Below are positions 43,115-54,275 of a DNA stretch of 64,000 nt, in pieces. The stretch is from Dipteronia dyeriana (taxonomy: Eukaryota; Streptophyta; Magnoliopsida; Sapindales; Sapindaceae). The translations under genes and the position numbers were made by a program. The DNA lies in the NCBI GenBank assembly GCA_032871835.1, contig CM065295.1, positions 26,608,501 to 26,672,500 of the forward strand, read 5' to 3'. Each line of letters starts with the position of its first letter. The first letter of the stretch is position 1. The notes beneath the pieces were generated by a model. It made no database searches, had not been told where the DNA came from, and worked only from the letters and a program-made list of their open reading frames with translations.

Positions 43115-44394
43115 TGTTGGGGTTTATACCCTAAACATGTAACTTGTAAATAGATTTATGAAGTAAATAAAAAAGAAAGGTTCAATTCATTCTGTTATGT
43201 TATTTATTTTATAAACTTTTGTACATATTAACATCCTGGATTGCCGGATATAATCTCGATCTGTGTATATGAGTGTCATATACAGATGGATACAACAAGA
43301 GACGTGCAATCTAAAGAGTCCATAGATAGCAAATAAAGCTGGATACTTTATTTGTGGTTAATCTATAGTTGCAGTCCATTCCGTAATGTACAATGATTCT
43401 ATCATGAATCATTCATATGAGATATGGAATGGAGGCACCTTGTATGATGTGATCATATAGGATTGGGTCATGATCTATATGAATCTCACATCAAGATCCG
43501 TTTACCGATGAGATTCATATATATCAACTAATGATGGTTATATATGGGTGATCTTAATCTTGAGTGTCTTATCGACTCCTTCAGGTTATATCGTGGTCTT
43601 TGATATGCCATAGGTGAGGTCAGATGTATTTCCTGATCAATATACTCTGTATGTTAGGATTACGGTTCGGCTTGTGGCTGGAAAGGTTTGCACACAATAG
43701 TGAAATCCACTCATTCTTGTGAGAAGTAGACGGTAGTTCCCTTAAGGGTTGATTCGGGGGCTTGGACAATATGAGCGCTCTCCTAATTCCGTGAGGAAAT
43801 AGGATTTATTGTTCATTAGAAAATCAATGGTACTTAAAGGATATATGTAATTAGAGGGGTATAACGAACATTATGAACCAGCTCTAATTATGAACTACTG
43901 TGGAGGATCACACCATATGTAATAGTTATATTGATGGACACCGGGTTGTATCGGTCTGTGTAAAAACGTCTACAGTTAAGAGAGTGCAGCTTCGGATTTT
44001 TAGTGGAATAACACCGGAGTTAATAATCAAAGAATATTAATTAAAGAGTTTAATTAATGATTCAGAGGATTATTGGAGCTCAAAATATTGTGGGTCCATT
44101 AGGTCCCCTTGCTAGCCCGATCGATTTAGGTAACAAGGGTCACGGTTAATTAATTGGATTGTCCAATTAATTGTGTTACGAAAGTGACACGTGTCAGGAG
44201 TTGATTGAGTAATTAGATTATTCAATTGATTAAAATGACAATTATGACAATTAAATAATAAGATTATTTAATAGTGTAATTAGTCATGAATGAGGGATTC
44301 AATTGTTATTTATTTTTGAATGATGAGATAATATGATTATCTCATTTATTAAATAAAATAAATTATATATATTTGAATTTGAATTGTTTAAATT

Positions 44395-44432
<38 letters not shown>

Positions 44433-45194
44433 CTTATTTGATAAATAAAATATAGATTTTATTTTTAAATAAAGAGATGATCAGTTTTTTTTTTAATTTT
44501 AAATATTATATATATATGATATATATTATTTAAAAATACATACATATATATTGTGCATGAGAACGCACGACAAATATATATATATGATATATTTTGTGCA
44601 AAGAAAAGGTGCATGCATTAATGACATGCAAAAAGGTGTGCGTGAGTTCTACTAACAAAAAAAAGATACTTTTGTTTGGTTATCAAAAAAGCATGCATCA
44701 GGTCTTTTGCTTAAAAAAAAAATAGGCGCATATCAATTTTGCTATTGAAGCAATTAGTGTGTGTGTAAAACACATATCAACATATATATCAGAATCTGTA
44801 TGTGATGCAAATGGTGCAAGTGTTTCATAGTAAAAATTAAGAAAGAGTTTCTTAGTTTTCCTACATCCTCCATTCTAAATTTCTGAGACTGTGACGCGTC
44901 CACACACAGTTACCAGTCCCGGGAATAGCTAGGAAGATCAGTGGTACAGATCAGGAGCAAATCAAAAAGTGAAGGAGCATCCAAACGTTGGTAAACTTAT
45001 TAATCTACTTTTTTATTATTGATTACAATTTCCTGTATTTACATATATATTTCATTAGTGTAATAATTTTTATATGTATTTGTTCTGAAAATAATTACGA
45101 TCTCAAATTCACTGGTCCTAGATACAGATTACGATCTGTATAAAAAATTTAAAAACTCATTTCCGCTGCGTTACCGGTGAACGGGGTTCCATCA
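43115..45194 (+). mobile_element. Complete copia solo LTR (Angela-like), 2080 bp, with target duplication
   Basis: Starts TGTTGGGGTTTATACCC and ends GGGTTCCATCA, with perfect flanking TATGG at 43110-43114 and 45195-45199. The end pattern and the length resemble Angela-type copia LTRs; family name tentative. No internal sequence remains, so it is the product of LTR-LTR recombination. The truncated copy at 6651-8048 is the same family. An (AT)n run is at about 44397-44428. Confidence 0.92.
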
Positions 45195-46138
45195 TATGGT
45201 ACTCATGACCACCAAAACATTCGTGCCACAAATAATAACTAACCGTAAAGACACTCCTAGCATATCGAGTTAATCTTCCCAGGCTAGAGTTTTTGGGATG
45301 GTTTGGATCGGAATACTCACAACCCACCCCTTTCACTTTTGCTTGGATAGATGTAAGGTAGTCGGGATGACTTGGATTTGAATGCTTACAATCCACCACT
45401 TTTACCTAACCGAGACATTTTATTGGAATGCTCACAACATACCCCTTCCAGTTCAAATGAGCTTGATTAAACATAATAGGTGTGGATGATTAGAAATATA
45501 AATTGATATCTAATGCAAACCAAGAGTTGGAATGCCTACTTGACTCACAAAGACGCAACAATTCAACCTCTACAATGAGTTGGGGGTTGGAATGCCTACC
45601 CAACCCAAAGTGAGTATTAAATGCATTAAAGACTAAAATCAACCACTAAGTGATATGGGAGTTTGAATGCCTACCCACTTTACAAAGATTTCAATTAAAG
45701 TTCGATTACTCAAATAAGTTTAAACAATCAACAAGAATCAAGAGTTGGAATACCTACTTAATTCAAGAGATAATTAAACACAATTAAGCACAATGAATGT
45801 AACAATACAAGAAGAAATCAAATGCAAGTCAATTAAATAAATGAAACTAGAGTTAGGGTTTACATATTTCCTAAATGGGAGTACACATCAAATAAAGAAA
45901 TTACAAGAGAAGAGTAAAAGAAGTAACCTAAGGTGTCAATCTCATATCTTAAAGCTCGAAGAGAGGCTCAATTGTCATCTCAGATCTCCAAGCTCAATTG
46001 AAGCTTCTCCTCCTCATAGAAAAGGTAGGGTGGCTCTTTCCTCATGAATCTCCTCCAAATATGGGTGGCTACAGGTGGAAGGTGGTGATGGTGAGGCAAT
46101 CCATGGAGGAAAACCTACATGGATGCCTTTGGAAGCTC

Positions 46139-46143
46139 CCCTT

Positions 46144-46177
<34 letters not shown>
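46139..46177. repeat. (TC)n and (TATC)n microsatellite
   Basis: About ten TC units followed by four TATC units on the + strand, inside the inverted Athila-like solo LTR. Confidence 0.9.
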
Positions 46178-46178
<1 letters not shown>

Positions 46179-46655
46179 TAATTAGGTGGAGAAGACTCTA
46201 GGATTTGGTGGATAGAAAGGATGAATTACTGATTCTGGTTATTGTGGCAAAGTGATGTATTTATAGGTTTAAGAGGCTAGGACACGAAATAGGCATGAAA
46301 GGACAACTCTATCCTTCTTGAAATGGCTGAAAATGCGACTTTTGCCCAACTGGAACACGAAGTGCACAGGTACCCCGTGCAGTTACCCGTGCACTGACAA
46401 CTCTTCATGACCTGCTCTTCTCCCGGTGCACAGGTAAGGGACCCGAACACTATGCTTATGGGCTCTTTTTCAATGAGTTTTGAATTGTTTTTTGCCCAAA
46501 AGTTTTGGTTTCTGCCTCCAGCACTTGAAGTTCACTGAATGCCTACAATCACTACAAAACGAGCCATTAGACACTAAAATATGCTCGAAAACAAGCTAAA
46601 AGATATGGAATTGAGGGCCAAAATGCATGAAAATTTTGGCACGATCGCATCTTTA

Positions 46656-47753
46656 TCATCTACTACTTAAGAAGGACATGGATGAGGATTCAAGCTTCAA
46701 GAAAGAAGGTTTTCACTTGGATCCCTTATATTTCTCTCATTTTTGCTATTTTATTCAATTTGTCATGAGTAGCTAAACCCAATTTGGAAACTGATGTAAT
46801 TAATTCATGAATTATGGGATTTCCACCTTTTGATTTGATTAATATAGTTTCATTCATTGTGCTTAATTGTGTATAATTATCTATAAAATTATGTAGGCAT
46901 TCCAACTCTTGATTCTTGTTGATTGAACTTATTTGAGAAATAAAACTTTAATTGAAAACTTGTGAAGTGGGTAGGCATTCCAACTCCTATATCATTTAGT
47001 GGCTGGTATTGATCTTTAATGCATTCAATACTTACTTGGGTTTGGGTTGGCATTCCAACTCCCAATTCATTGTAGATTTTGAATTGTGGTGCTTTTTGTG
47101 AGCCAAGTAGGTATTCCAACTCTTGGTTTACATTAGATGTCGATATATATTTTTAACCATCCACACTTAGGGTGTTTAATCAAGCTCATTTGAATCGGAT
47201 GGGATATGTTGTGAACATTCCAGTCGATCATATCCCGGCTAAGTAAAAGGGGTGGATTGTGAACACTCCAATCCAAGCCATCTCGGCTACCTTACATCTA
47301 TCCAAAGTAAAAGTGAAATGGGTGGATTGTAAGTACTCCAATCCAAGCCGTCCTAAAAACTCTAGCTAGGAAGATTAACCCTGTATTGTAATCGAATCGG
47401 GCCTAATATTGGAACTCCCACTATTTGTGTCTATATTGCATTGACTCCTATACCTCTCATTGCATACCCTTTCACACACATTACATTGTCTTTTATTTTG
47501 TTTAGTTTCTTTAGCTTAATAGTAATTGAATTTTCATTTAGTAATTTCCAGTCAAACAACCGTTTCAATTTATTTTATTCGTACCTTATTTCATTGCATT
47601 TAATGCTAGAGTCATAATTTGATCATAGCTATGTCTCGATCTCTGTAGACGATACCTTAGCTTGGTACGCTACTTGATTTATATATTTGAGTGTACAGTT
47701 ACGATTTTATAAATTTTGTTTTGATATTAAATATACGACAAATGCACGTGTCA
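46656..47753 (+). repeat. Athila-like 5' LTR, second part
   Basis: Continues the + LTR after the inverted solo LTR. It carries repeated GGCATTCCAACTC units (near 46896, 46974, 47050, 47110) and CACTCCAATCCAAGCC units (near 47257, 47335). It ends ACGTGTCA, followed by the primer site. Confidence 0.65.
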
Positions 47754-47758
47754 AAAAA

Positions 47759-47780
47759 TAGCACCGCTACCGGGGATCGG
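47759..47780 (+). other. Primer-binding site, tRNA-Asp type
   Basis: AGCACCGCTACCGGGGAT, with a few changes from GGCGCCGTTGCCGGGGAT, the tRNA-Asp-type site used by Athila elements. It follows the LTR end at 47753 by five A's. Confidence 0.65.
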
Positions 47781-47884
47781 CGTATATAAATGTGGTTAGA
47801 TTTAGCTTTAGTTTGTTTTTTGTCATTTTAGTTTTCTTTTACTTGTGTTTATTTTGTTTTGTGAAATTTCAGGTGTTTAGGTTT

Positions 47885-47964
47885 ATGCACGGTAGGCGTT
47901 CACTCAGAGGAACAGTTTTTCCAGCTCAAGACATCAACCAGATAGGAAGGATAATTAGACAGTT
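47885..47964 (+). pseudogene. Start of an Athila-like gag, cut by a Ty3 insertion
   Basis: ATG at 47885, reading MHGRRSLRGTVFPAQDINQI and then GRIIRQ up to the insertion point at 47965. The basic, Arg-rich start fits gag N-termini of Athila-like elements. About 26 codons remain. The frame runs on into the LTR of the inserted element by chance. Assignment is by position after the primer site. Confidence 0.45.
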
Positions 47965-48975
47965 TGATGAGGACCAGCCAGTTGATCACAATTCGGCTAA
48001 GGTTGGAAAAGATCCAGATCCTTTAACCATTCATGGAGGACCAATGACAAGAGCTAAAGCTAAAAGGATGAAATAAGCCTTAACTTGTTTAATGGAAAGC
48101 ATTTTGAAGGAGCAAGCTAGTCAAGATTTGGTCAAGGTTTTAAGGATGCAAGAAGAGTATAAAATGGTTAACATGTTTCAAACAAGTCCAAATCCCAAAG
48201 ACAAGAGTCCAGCCTTATTAGAATGAAGTATTCTAGCCTATCTTGAAGAATAAAAGGCCATTCAGCCTTGTTGGGTTTTGTGGGCCTATTTTATAATTAG
48301 TTATGGTTTAATTATGTTGGGTTTTGTGGGCTTATTTTCTGATTAGTTTGGGTTTTAATTGTATTGGGTTTTGTGGGTTTATTTTATGAATAGTTTGGGT
48401 TTTTTGTGTTGGGTTTTATTTTGTTAAGTGTGAGTTCATGTGTTCTTTGATTAGGAATAAGGAGTTACAAAGGCTGAATACTTTATGGTCATTATTCATG
48501 GTCTAAATATCATTTAGTGGGAGGTTACATATTTAATGGGCAGTTATATTTGTGTTGTATTGTCCTTGGCCTTTGTTCTATATAAACAAGACTGTTTTTT
48601 CTATGTAAGGGCAGAGATTTGAGTAATATAAACTTATTTGAGCACTTTGTGAGTGTTTTGTTTTTAAGTTCTTGCATGAACTTTGGAACTTATCAAGCTT
48701 ATTCAGTTTGTGGCGTTCAACAACCTCAAAATATTTGTTTTGCCTTTAAACTTATCAAACTTCATAGTTTGTGGCGTTATGGGGAAATCAAAGTGTTGTT
48801 CTAATTAGCTTTTATCATCATTCCATTGATAAAGTGATTAGAATAGTTTCTCTTACTTCAATCTTGAACGATCGGGTTTGTTTCAATTAGTTGGAGGGTG
48901 TTAAATTGCATTTCATATGTATCATAGCTCTTTAGCTATTGGGGTGTATGGTTGCTAAGTTAATGATTTCCATCA
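47965..48975 (+). repeat. 5' LTR of the + Ty3 element (1011 bp)
   Basis: Starts TGATGAGGACCAGCCAG (compare TGATGAGAACAAGG in the relative) and ends CCATCA. Its first ~110 bp encode the pol tail HGGPMTRAKAKRMK then a stop, so here too pol ran into the 3' LTR. It contains repeated GTTGGGTTTTGTGGG units (48268-48420) and ends three bases before the PBS. Confidence 0.85.
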
Positions 48976-48978
48976 TTT

Positions 48979-48990
48979 TGGTATCAGAGC
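48979..48990 (+). other. Primer-binding site of the + Ty3 element
   Basis: TGGTATCAGAGC, a perfect tRNA-iMet type site. Confidence 0.93.
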
Positions 48991-49628
48991 TTGGCTCAAG
49001 TTTGAGGTTTGCATATCCAATTATTTGTTGTTCTTTTAGTTTTTTTTTTATCACTTTCTTTTCTTCTTCATCTTATAGCACCGTATCTATAATTTATCTT
49101 AATTGTTGTGCTTTTTGAGGTTATTATCATTCTTCTTTGTTTTCGGCAAAAAAAAGGAAAAAAAACAACAAAAAAACAACAGAAAAAAGTATTGCGGATT
49201 CAAAGAATTCTTACAAAATTTCAAAAATCTTTCTTTGTTCATATCATTCTTGTTTCGGTTTGGGAAATATTTAAATATTGTCTTCTTAACCAAAACAAAC
49301 AAAATTCTTGTTGGGAGAGAAATTGATATTTCAGTTCTAATCTTTGTTTACTTTAAGTGGCCTACCTTTTGTTTGTTTTTTTTAGACCTACCCAATTTCA
49401 CTTCGTTGAATTCGCCATAATCTGAATTGTTTGTTTAAAAGGACCTTAGTTAATCTAAGAACCCAAAGAACAAAACAAGAGAGGTAAAAGGCAAGAGTGG
49501 TGAGATTAGCATCGAGAAATGCCAAATAATTGTGTGAAACACGAGTGGTGTGAATCAATTCTTCGAGAGAAACATGTAGGGGAGTGATTGTGAGGTTGTT
49601 CTAACTTTTTTTTTTTCAGATTTTAAAC
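48991..49628 (+). other. Leader of the + Ty3 element
   Basis: 638 bp of T- and A-rich untranslated leader; short open frames here are low-complexity and not genes. The gag ATG at 49629 follows a T9 tract. Confidence 0.7.
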
Positions 49629-50614
49629 ATGTCTAACAAAGATAAAGAAGTGAGTTCTTCTTCAAATGATCAAGTGATTCAAGAAATGCAACAACAATTT
49701 GAATGTATGTTCAAAGTGATGGGAGATATAGGAGATCGTCTAGAAAGACATGATGAAGCAATTACCAGATTGCAAAGAGAACCACGACATGGAAGACAAC
49801 AGCCTTTGTCAATGATGTATATGATGGTGGAGAAGACACGGATGATGGCCAAGCTACCATAATTGGTCTAGACGTTAATCCTAGAAGACAAGCTAGGAGA
49901 GGACGTTTTGATTGTGTGGACCGAAACATAGGCAGCATCAAAATGAAAATTCCTCCTTTTCAAGGGAAGAACAATCTGAATGCCTATTTGGAATGAGAAC
50001 GAAAAGTGAAGTTGATCTTTTAATGTCATAACTACTCCGAAGAGAAAAAGGTCAAATTAGCTGCTGTTGAATTTTATGATTATGCTATTGTTTGGTGGGA
50101 TCAATTGTATAAAGACAGGCATAGAAATGGAGAAAGACCCGTAGAGACTTGGTTGGAGATGAAACAAATCATGAGGAGGAGATTTGTCCCTAGCCATTAC
50201 TATAGGGATTTGCATCAACGGTTACAAACTTTGACACAAGGTTCCATGAGTGTAGAAGAATATCACAAGGAAATGGAGATAGCCATGATAAGGGCTAATG
50301 TGGAGGAGGACCGTGAGGCCACCATGGCTCGGTTTTTGAGTGGGTTAAACAAGAACATTGCTGATCTTGTGGAGTTGCAACATTATGTGGAGATTGAGAA
50401 CATGGTGGGTGTGGCCATGAAGATTGAAAGGCAACTCAAAAGAAAAGGCATCAGGTATGATTCAAAACCTTATTCAGGTTCTTCTTCTTCTTGGAAACAG
50501 AATTGGAGTAAAAAGGATGACAAACCCATTGTTAAGCCTAAAATTGATGAAACTAAAAGCAAAAATGAAATAGGAAGCAAGGGTAGAGGTGAGAATCAAC
50601 CTAACCAAACTTGA
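49629..50614 (+). pseudogene. Gag of the + Ty3 element
   Basis: Begins MSNKDKEVSSSSND and a coiled-coil-like stretch (IQEMQQQFECMFKVMGD). A frameshift occurs near 49800. The capsid-like part reads KMKIPPFQGKNN then IMRRRFVPSHYYRDLHQRL, SMSVEEYHKEMEIAMIRA and FLSGLNKNIADLVEL, matching the other copy (SKCVEDYYKEMEIAMIRADV). A TGA at 50612-50614 stops the frame just before the zinc knuckle CFKCLGHGHVARECPNKR at about 50620-50675. In intact relatives gag and pol form one frame. Confidence 0.85.
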
Positions 50615-53600
50615 GGCATTAAGTGTTTTAAGTGCCTTGGACATGGTCATGTGGCACGTGAATGTCCTAATAAAAGGGCAATGATCATGAGGGATGGACA
50701 GTTGAATCAAAAAAGTGACAGAGAGGATGAAGATGACATGCCACATTTAGAAGATGCTAGTGATGTAGAGTATGCTAGTGGAGAAAATTTGGTTATACAA
50801 CGCACACTTAGTTTGCAAATTAAAAATAATGAACATGGTGAGCAACGTGAAAATTTGTTTCATACTCATTGTTTGATTGCCAACAAGTTGTGTAATGTGA
50901 TTGTTGATAGTGGAAGTTGTACAAATGTGGTAAGTACCTTGCTTGTAGAGAAACTGAAATTACCTACTATTAAACATCAAAAACCATACAAGTTACAATG
51001 GTTGAATGATAGTGGTGTTGTGAAGGTAAATCGGCAAGTGTTAATTTCTTTTTCAATTGGTAGATATAAGGCTGATGTTTGGTGTGATGTGGTACCTATG
51101 TATGCTGGTCACATGTTATTGGGGATACCATGGCAATATGATCGAAGGGTAATGCATGATGGGTTTAAGAACCGTTATTCTTTGATCATGGAGGGACAGA
51201 AATACCAACTTGGACCTTTGCCTCCAAAGACAATTTTTGAAGACCAAATGCTCATAAAACAGCAATATGAAGAGTTTGAATCTTCATTAGCTGAAACTTT
51301 GGAAAGGGAGCAAGAAAGAGAGAAAAAAAAGGTGAGTTGAGTGGTAAAAATGAGAGCAATGGGAAACACAAGGGGAGAGAAAACAAGGAAGGCTTGAGTG
51401 AAAGAAAAATGAGTGTTTATGCAAAAATGTGTGATGTGAAGAAAGCATTAACCATGAGGCAGCCCTTACTTGTACTTATGTACAAGGATATTTTAATTGT
51501 TTCTAATGAAATTAACAAGAGTTTGCCTAGTGTTATTGTTGATCTTTTACAGAAAAATAAGGATCTCTTTCCCGAAGATGTTCCTATTGGTTTGCCATCA
51601 ATTAGAGGAATTGAACATCAAATTGATTTCATTCCAGGTGCAAGCATACCAAATAGGCCAACATATAGATGCAACCCCGAAGAGACCAAGGAAATCCAAA
51701 AGCAAGTAAGTGAGCTTATGGAAAAGGGATATATACGTGAAAGCATGAGTCCATGTGCGGTTCCTGTTTTGTTGGTACCTAAAAAGGATGGTTCTTGGAG
51801 AATGTGTGTTGATTGTCAAGCCATCAACAAAATCACGGTAAAGTATAGACATCCTATCCCTAGGTTAGATGATATGTTGGATGAATTGCATGGTTCTTGT
51901 GTGTTTTCAAAGATTGATTTGAAATCTGGATATCATCAAATAAGAATGCATGAGGGTGATGAATGGAAAACCACTTTCAAAACTAAACATGGTCTATATG
52001 AATAGTTAGTAATGCCTTTTGGCCTAACTAACACACTTAGTACTTTTATGAGATTGATGAACCATATTTTGCGTGCTTACATTGGAAAGTTTGTAGTAGT
52101 TTATTTTGATGATATACTTGTGTATAGCAAAAATTTAGACGAGCATGTAACACATTTAAAGGTTGTTTTTGATGTGCTTAGAAAAGAAAAGTTATATGCT
52201 AATCTAAAGAAATGCATTTTTTACACTAATGAACTTATTTTTCTTGGTTATGTTTTTAATGATAAAGGAATACATGTTGATCAAGAAAAAGTGAAAGTAA
52301 TTAGGGAGTGGCCGAAACCCACTTGTGTTAGTAATGTAAGGAGTTTTCATGGTCTTGCTAGCTTTTATAGGAGATTCATTAAGGATTTTTCTACCATTGC
52401 TGCACCATCAACTGAATGCATCAAAAAGAATGTGGGATTTAGGTGGGGTAAAGAACAAGATGATGCTTTTAACTTCTTAAACACAAAATTAGTTCAGCAC
52501 CTTTGCTTGCTTTGCCTAACTTTGTTAAAACTTCTGAGATTGAGTGTGATGCAAGTGGAATAGGTATTGGAGGAGTCTTAATGCAAGAGGGCAAACCCAT
52601 TGCATTCTTTAGTGAGAAGCTAAGTGGAGCAAGTCTTAACTACCCGACGTATGATAAGGAGTTTTATGCCTTGGTGAGAGTGTTAGAGACATGGCAGCAT
52701 TATCTTTGGTACAAGGAATTCATTATACACACCGATCATGAATCCTTGAAATATCTCAAAGGACAAGGAAAGCTAAGCCGTAGGCATGCAAAATGGGTGG
52801 AGTTTATTGAATCATTTCCATACATCATCAAGTACAAACAAGGTAAGGAGAATGTGGTTGCCGATGCTCTTTCTAGAAGGTATGCTCTAATTTCTAAACT
52901 TGATGCAAAATTATTAGGTTTTGAGTACATTAAAGACTTATACAATTCTAACTTTGATTTTGCTAGTGTTTATAGGGCATGTGAGCAAGGGGGTTTTGAC
53001 AAGTTCTTTAGGCATGATGGTTTTCTTTTCAATGAAAACAAGCTGTGTGTTCATAGATGTTCAATGAGAGAATTGCTTGTGAGAGAGGCACATAGTGGCG
53101 GGTTAATGGGGCATTTTGGAGTAAAATAGACTTTGGGTGTGTTAAGTGATCATTTCTTTTGGCCACACATGAAAAGAGACGTTGAGAGAAAATGTGAGAG
53201 ATGCATTACTTGCAAACGAGCTAAATCTAAAGTAATGCCTCATGGGCTGTATACTCCTCTTCCTATACCTAGTGAGCCTTGGGTTGATATATCAATGGAC
53301 TTTGTCTGTGGATTACCTAGGTCAAAAGGGGGGAGAGATTCTATTTTTGTTGTTGTTGACAGGTTCAACAAGATGGCGCATTTCATTCCTTGCCACAAAA
53401 CAGATGATGCAACATTTGTTGCGGGGCTGTTCTTCAGAGAAATTGTGAGGTTACATAGAATTCCAAGGATAATTGTGAGTGATAGAGATGTGAAGTTCCT
53501 TAGCCACTTTTGGAAAACGCTTTGGAGAAAGTTGGGTACAAAGCTGCTGTATTCAACCACTTGTCATCCACAAACAAATGGACAAACAGAGGTGGTAAAC

Positions 53601-54068
53601 AGAACTTTATCAATGCTTTTGAGGGCCATAATTCAAAGGAATTTGAAAAACTGGGAGGAATGTTTGCCACATGTGGAGTTTGCTTATAATCAAAGTGTGC
53701 ATGCTACAACAAACTATTCACCATTTGAAGTTGTGTACGAGTTCACTCCATTATCTCCTATGGATTTACTACCTTTACCTTTGGAAAGAGCTAATTTGGA
53801 TGGTAAGCAAAAAGCTGATTTTGTCAAATTGAAAAGGTGCGCACACAAATTGAAAAGAAAACTCTACAATATGAGAAGCAACACAACAAGGGCCGAAAGC
53901 AAGTAGTATTTGAACCTGGTGATTGGGTTTGGGTACACTTGAGGAAGGAAAGATTTCCCAGCCAACGAAAGTCTAAACTCATGCCAAGAGGAGATGGACC
54001 ATTTCGAGTCCTTCAAAGAATCAATGACAATGCATACAAGCTGGAACTACCAAGTGAGTATGGCAATG
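50615..54068 (+). pseudogene. Pol of the + Ty3 element: protease, RT, RNase H, integrase (truncated)
   Basis: The zinc knuckle and protease (VIVDSGSCTNVVS, about 50900-50940) lie in 50615-51340. After a frame change near 51337, RT begins ([27 protein letters not shown]). A TAG at 52003-52005 interrupts it after KHGLYE, and MPFGLTN and an intact [11 protein letters not shown] follow. RNase H starts at about 52503 ([35 protein letters not shown]). Integrase carries a zinc-binding part ([24 protein letters not shown]), with a stop near 53130. Its three catalytic acids are present ([32 protein letters not shown]). The C-terminal part ([18 protein letters not shown]) ends at ELPSEYGNV, where the LINE inserted. 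Confidence 0.88.
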
Positions 54069-54078
54069 TTTTTTTTTT

Positions 54079-54275
54079 GGGTAAATAAATAGTATCATAG
54101 AAAGAAGGAAGGAATGTACAAATACAAGGGGCATACCCCAAGAAGAAAGGGACACAAAGCCCAGAAACAACGTTCAAACAACAAACTCTCTAATAAGAGC
54201 TAAACCAAAGGCTTTACAAAGAGCACTGAGCACAACACAAGCCCACACCACCTAGGGATAACTAGAGATGAGAGA
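54079..54275 (-). other. 3' UTR of the LINE
   Basis: About 200 bp between the stop after SLKLKN and the poly(A). No coding content. Confidence 0.6.

Larger units (their letters stand above)
42781..46655 (-). mobile_element. Solo LTR of the Athila-like family, inverted, inside the LTR of a relative
   Basis: In minus orientation this region begins near 46650 (GATGCGATCGTGCCAAAATT), has GTGCAC repeats at 46350-46440 and a TATA box (CCTATAAATAC, about 46258-46268). It continues through a part with GGATTGTGAG/AATGCC motifs to about 42785 (TTATAAACATC). Without the copia LTR it is about 1.8 kb, the same length as the + LTR around it. Its U5 part (45200-45780) is the reverse complement of 46880-47370, and 42820-42900 of about 47630-47690. 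TTAAG at both outer edges may be the target duplication. No internal coding region is present. Confidence 0.6.
42134..47964 (+). mobile_element. Athila-like Ty3 element: split 5' LTR, primer site and gag start
   Basis: The 5' LTR is in two parts, about 42134-42780 and 46656-47753 (about 1.75 kb together), separated by an inverted solo LTR of the same family. A TATAAATAGG box is near 42632. After the LTR come AAAAA and a site resembling the tRNA-Asp primer complement (47759-47780), then a leader and a gag-like start (47885-47964) cut by the Ty3 element at 47965. The rest of this element is not in the window. The Athila assignment rests on primer type, LTR length and gag start, and is tentative. 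Confidence 0.65.
47965..54068 (+). mobile_element. Ty3/gypsy element (+), related to the one at 58216; 3' end displaced by a LINE
   Basis: Contains the 5' LTR (47965-48975), PBS (48979-48990), leader, gag (49629-50614) and pol (50651-54068). It breaks off in the integrase C-terminal part, where the LINE poly(A) begins. CAGTT (47960-47964) precedes the LTR and should be one half of its target duplication; the other half and the 3' LTR would lie beyond the window. Proteins resemble those of the minus-strand element but differ clearly at DNA level. The lineage is CRM/chromovirus-like, tentative. There are several stops and frameshifts. Confidence 0.88.

Noticed and set aside
45157..47119. Peptides with repeated VGMPT and SNPSHPD motifs
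   Set aside because: They come from GGCATTCCAACTC and CCAATCCAAGCC repeats in the Athila-like LTRs and occur in both orientations; not coding.
47792..48076. 94-codon fusion frame ending PMTRAKAKRMK
   Set aside because: It crosses the junction between Athila-like gag and the Ty3 LTR; the apparent fusion results from the insertion.
49103..49420. Lys/Phe-rich open frames in the + Ty3 leader
   Set aside because: Low-complexity A/T-rich leader between PBS and gag; three overlapping frames are equally open.
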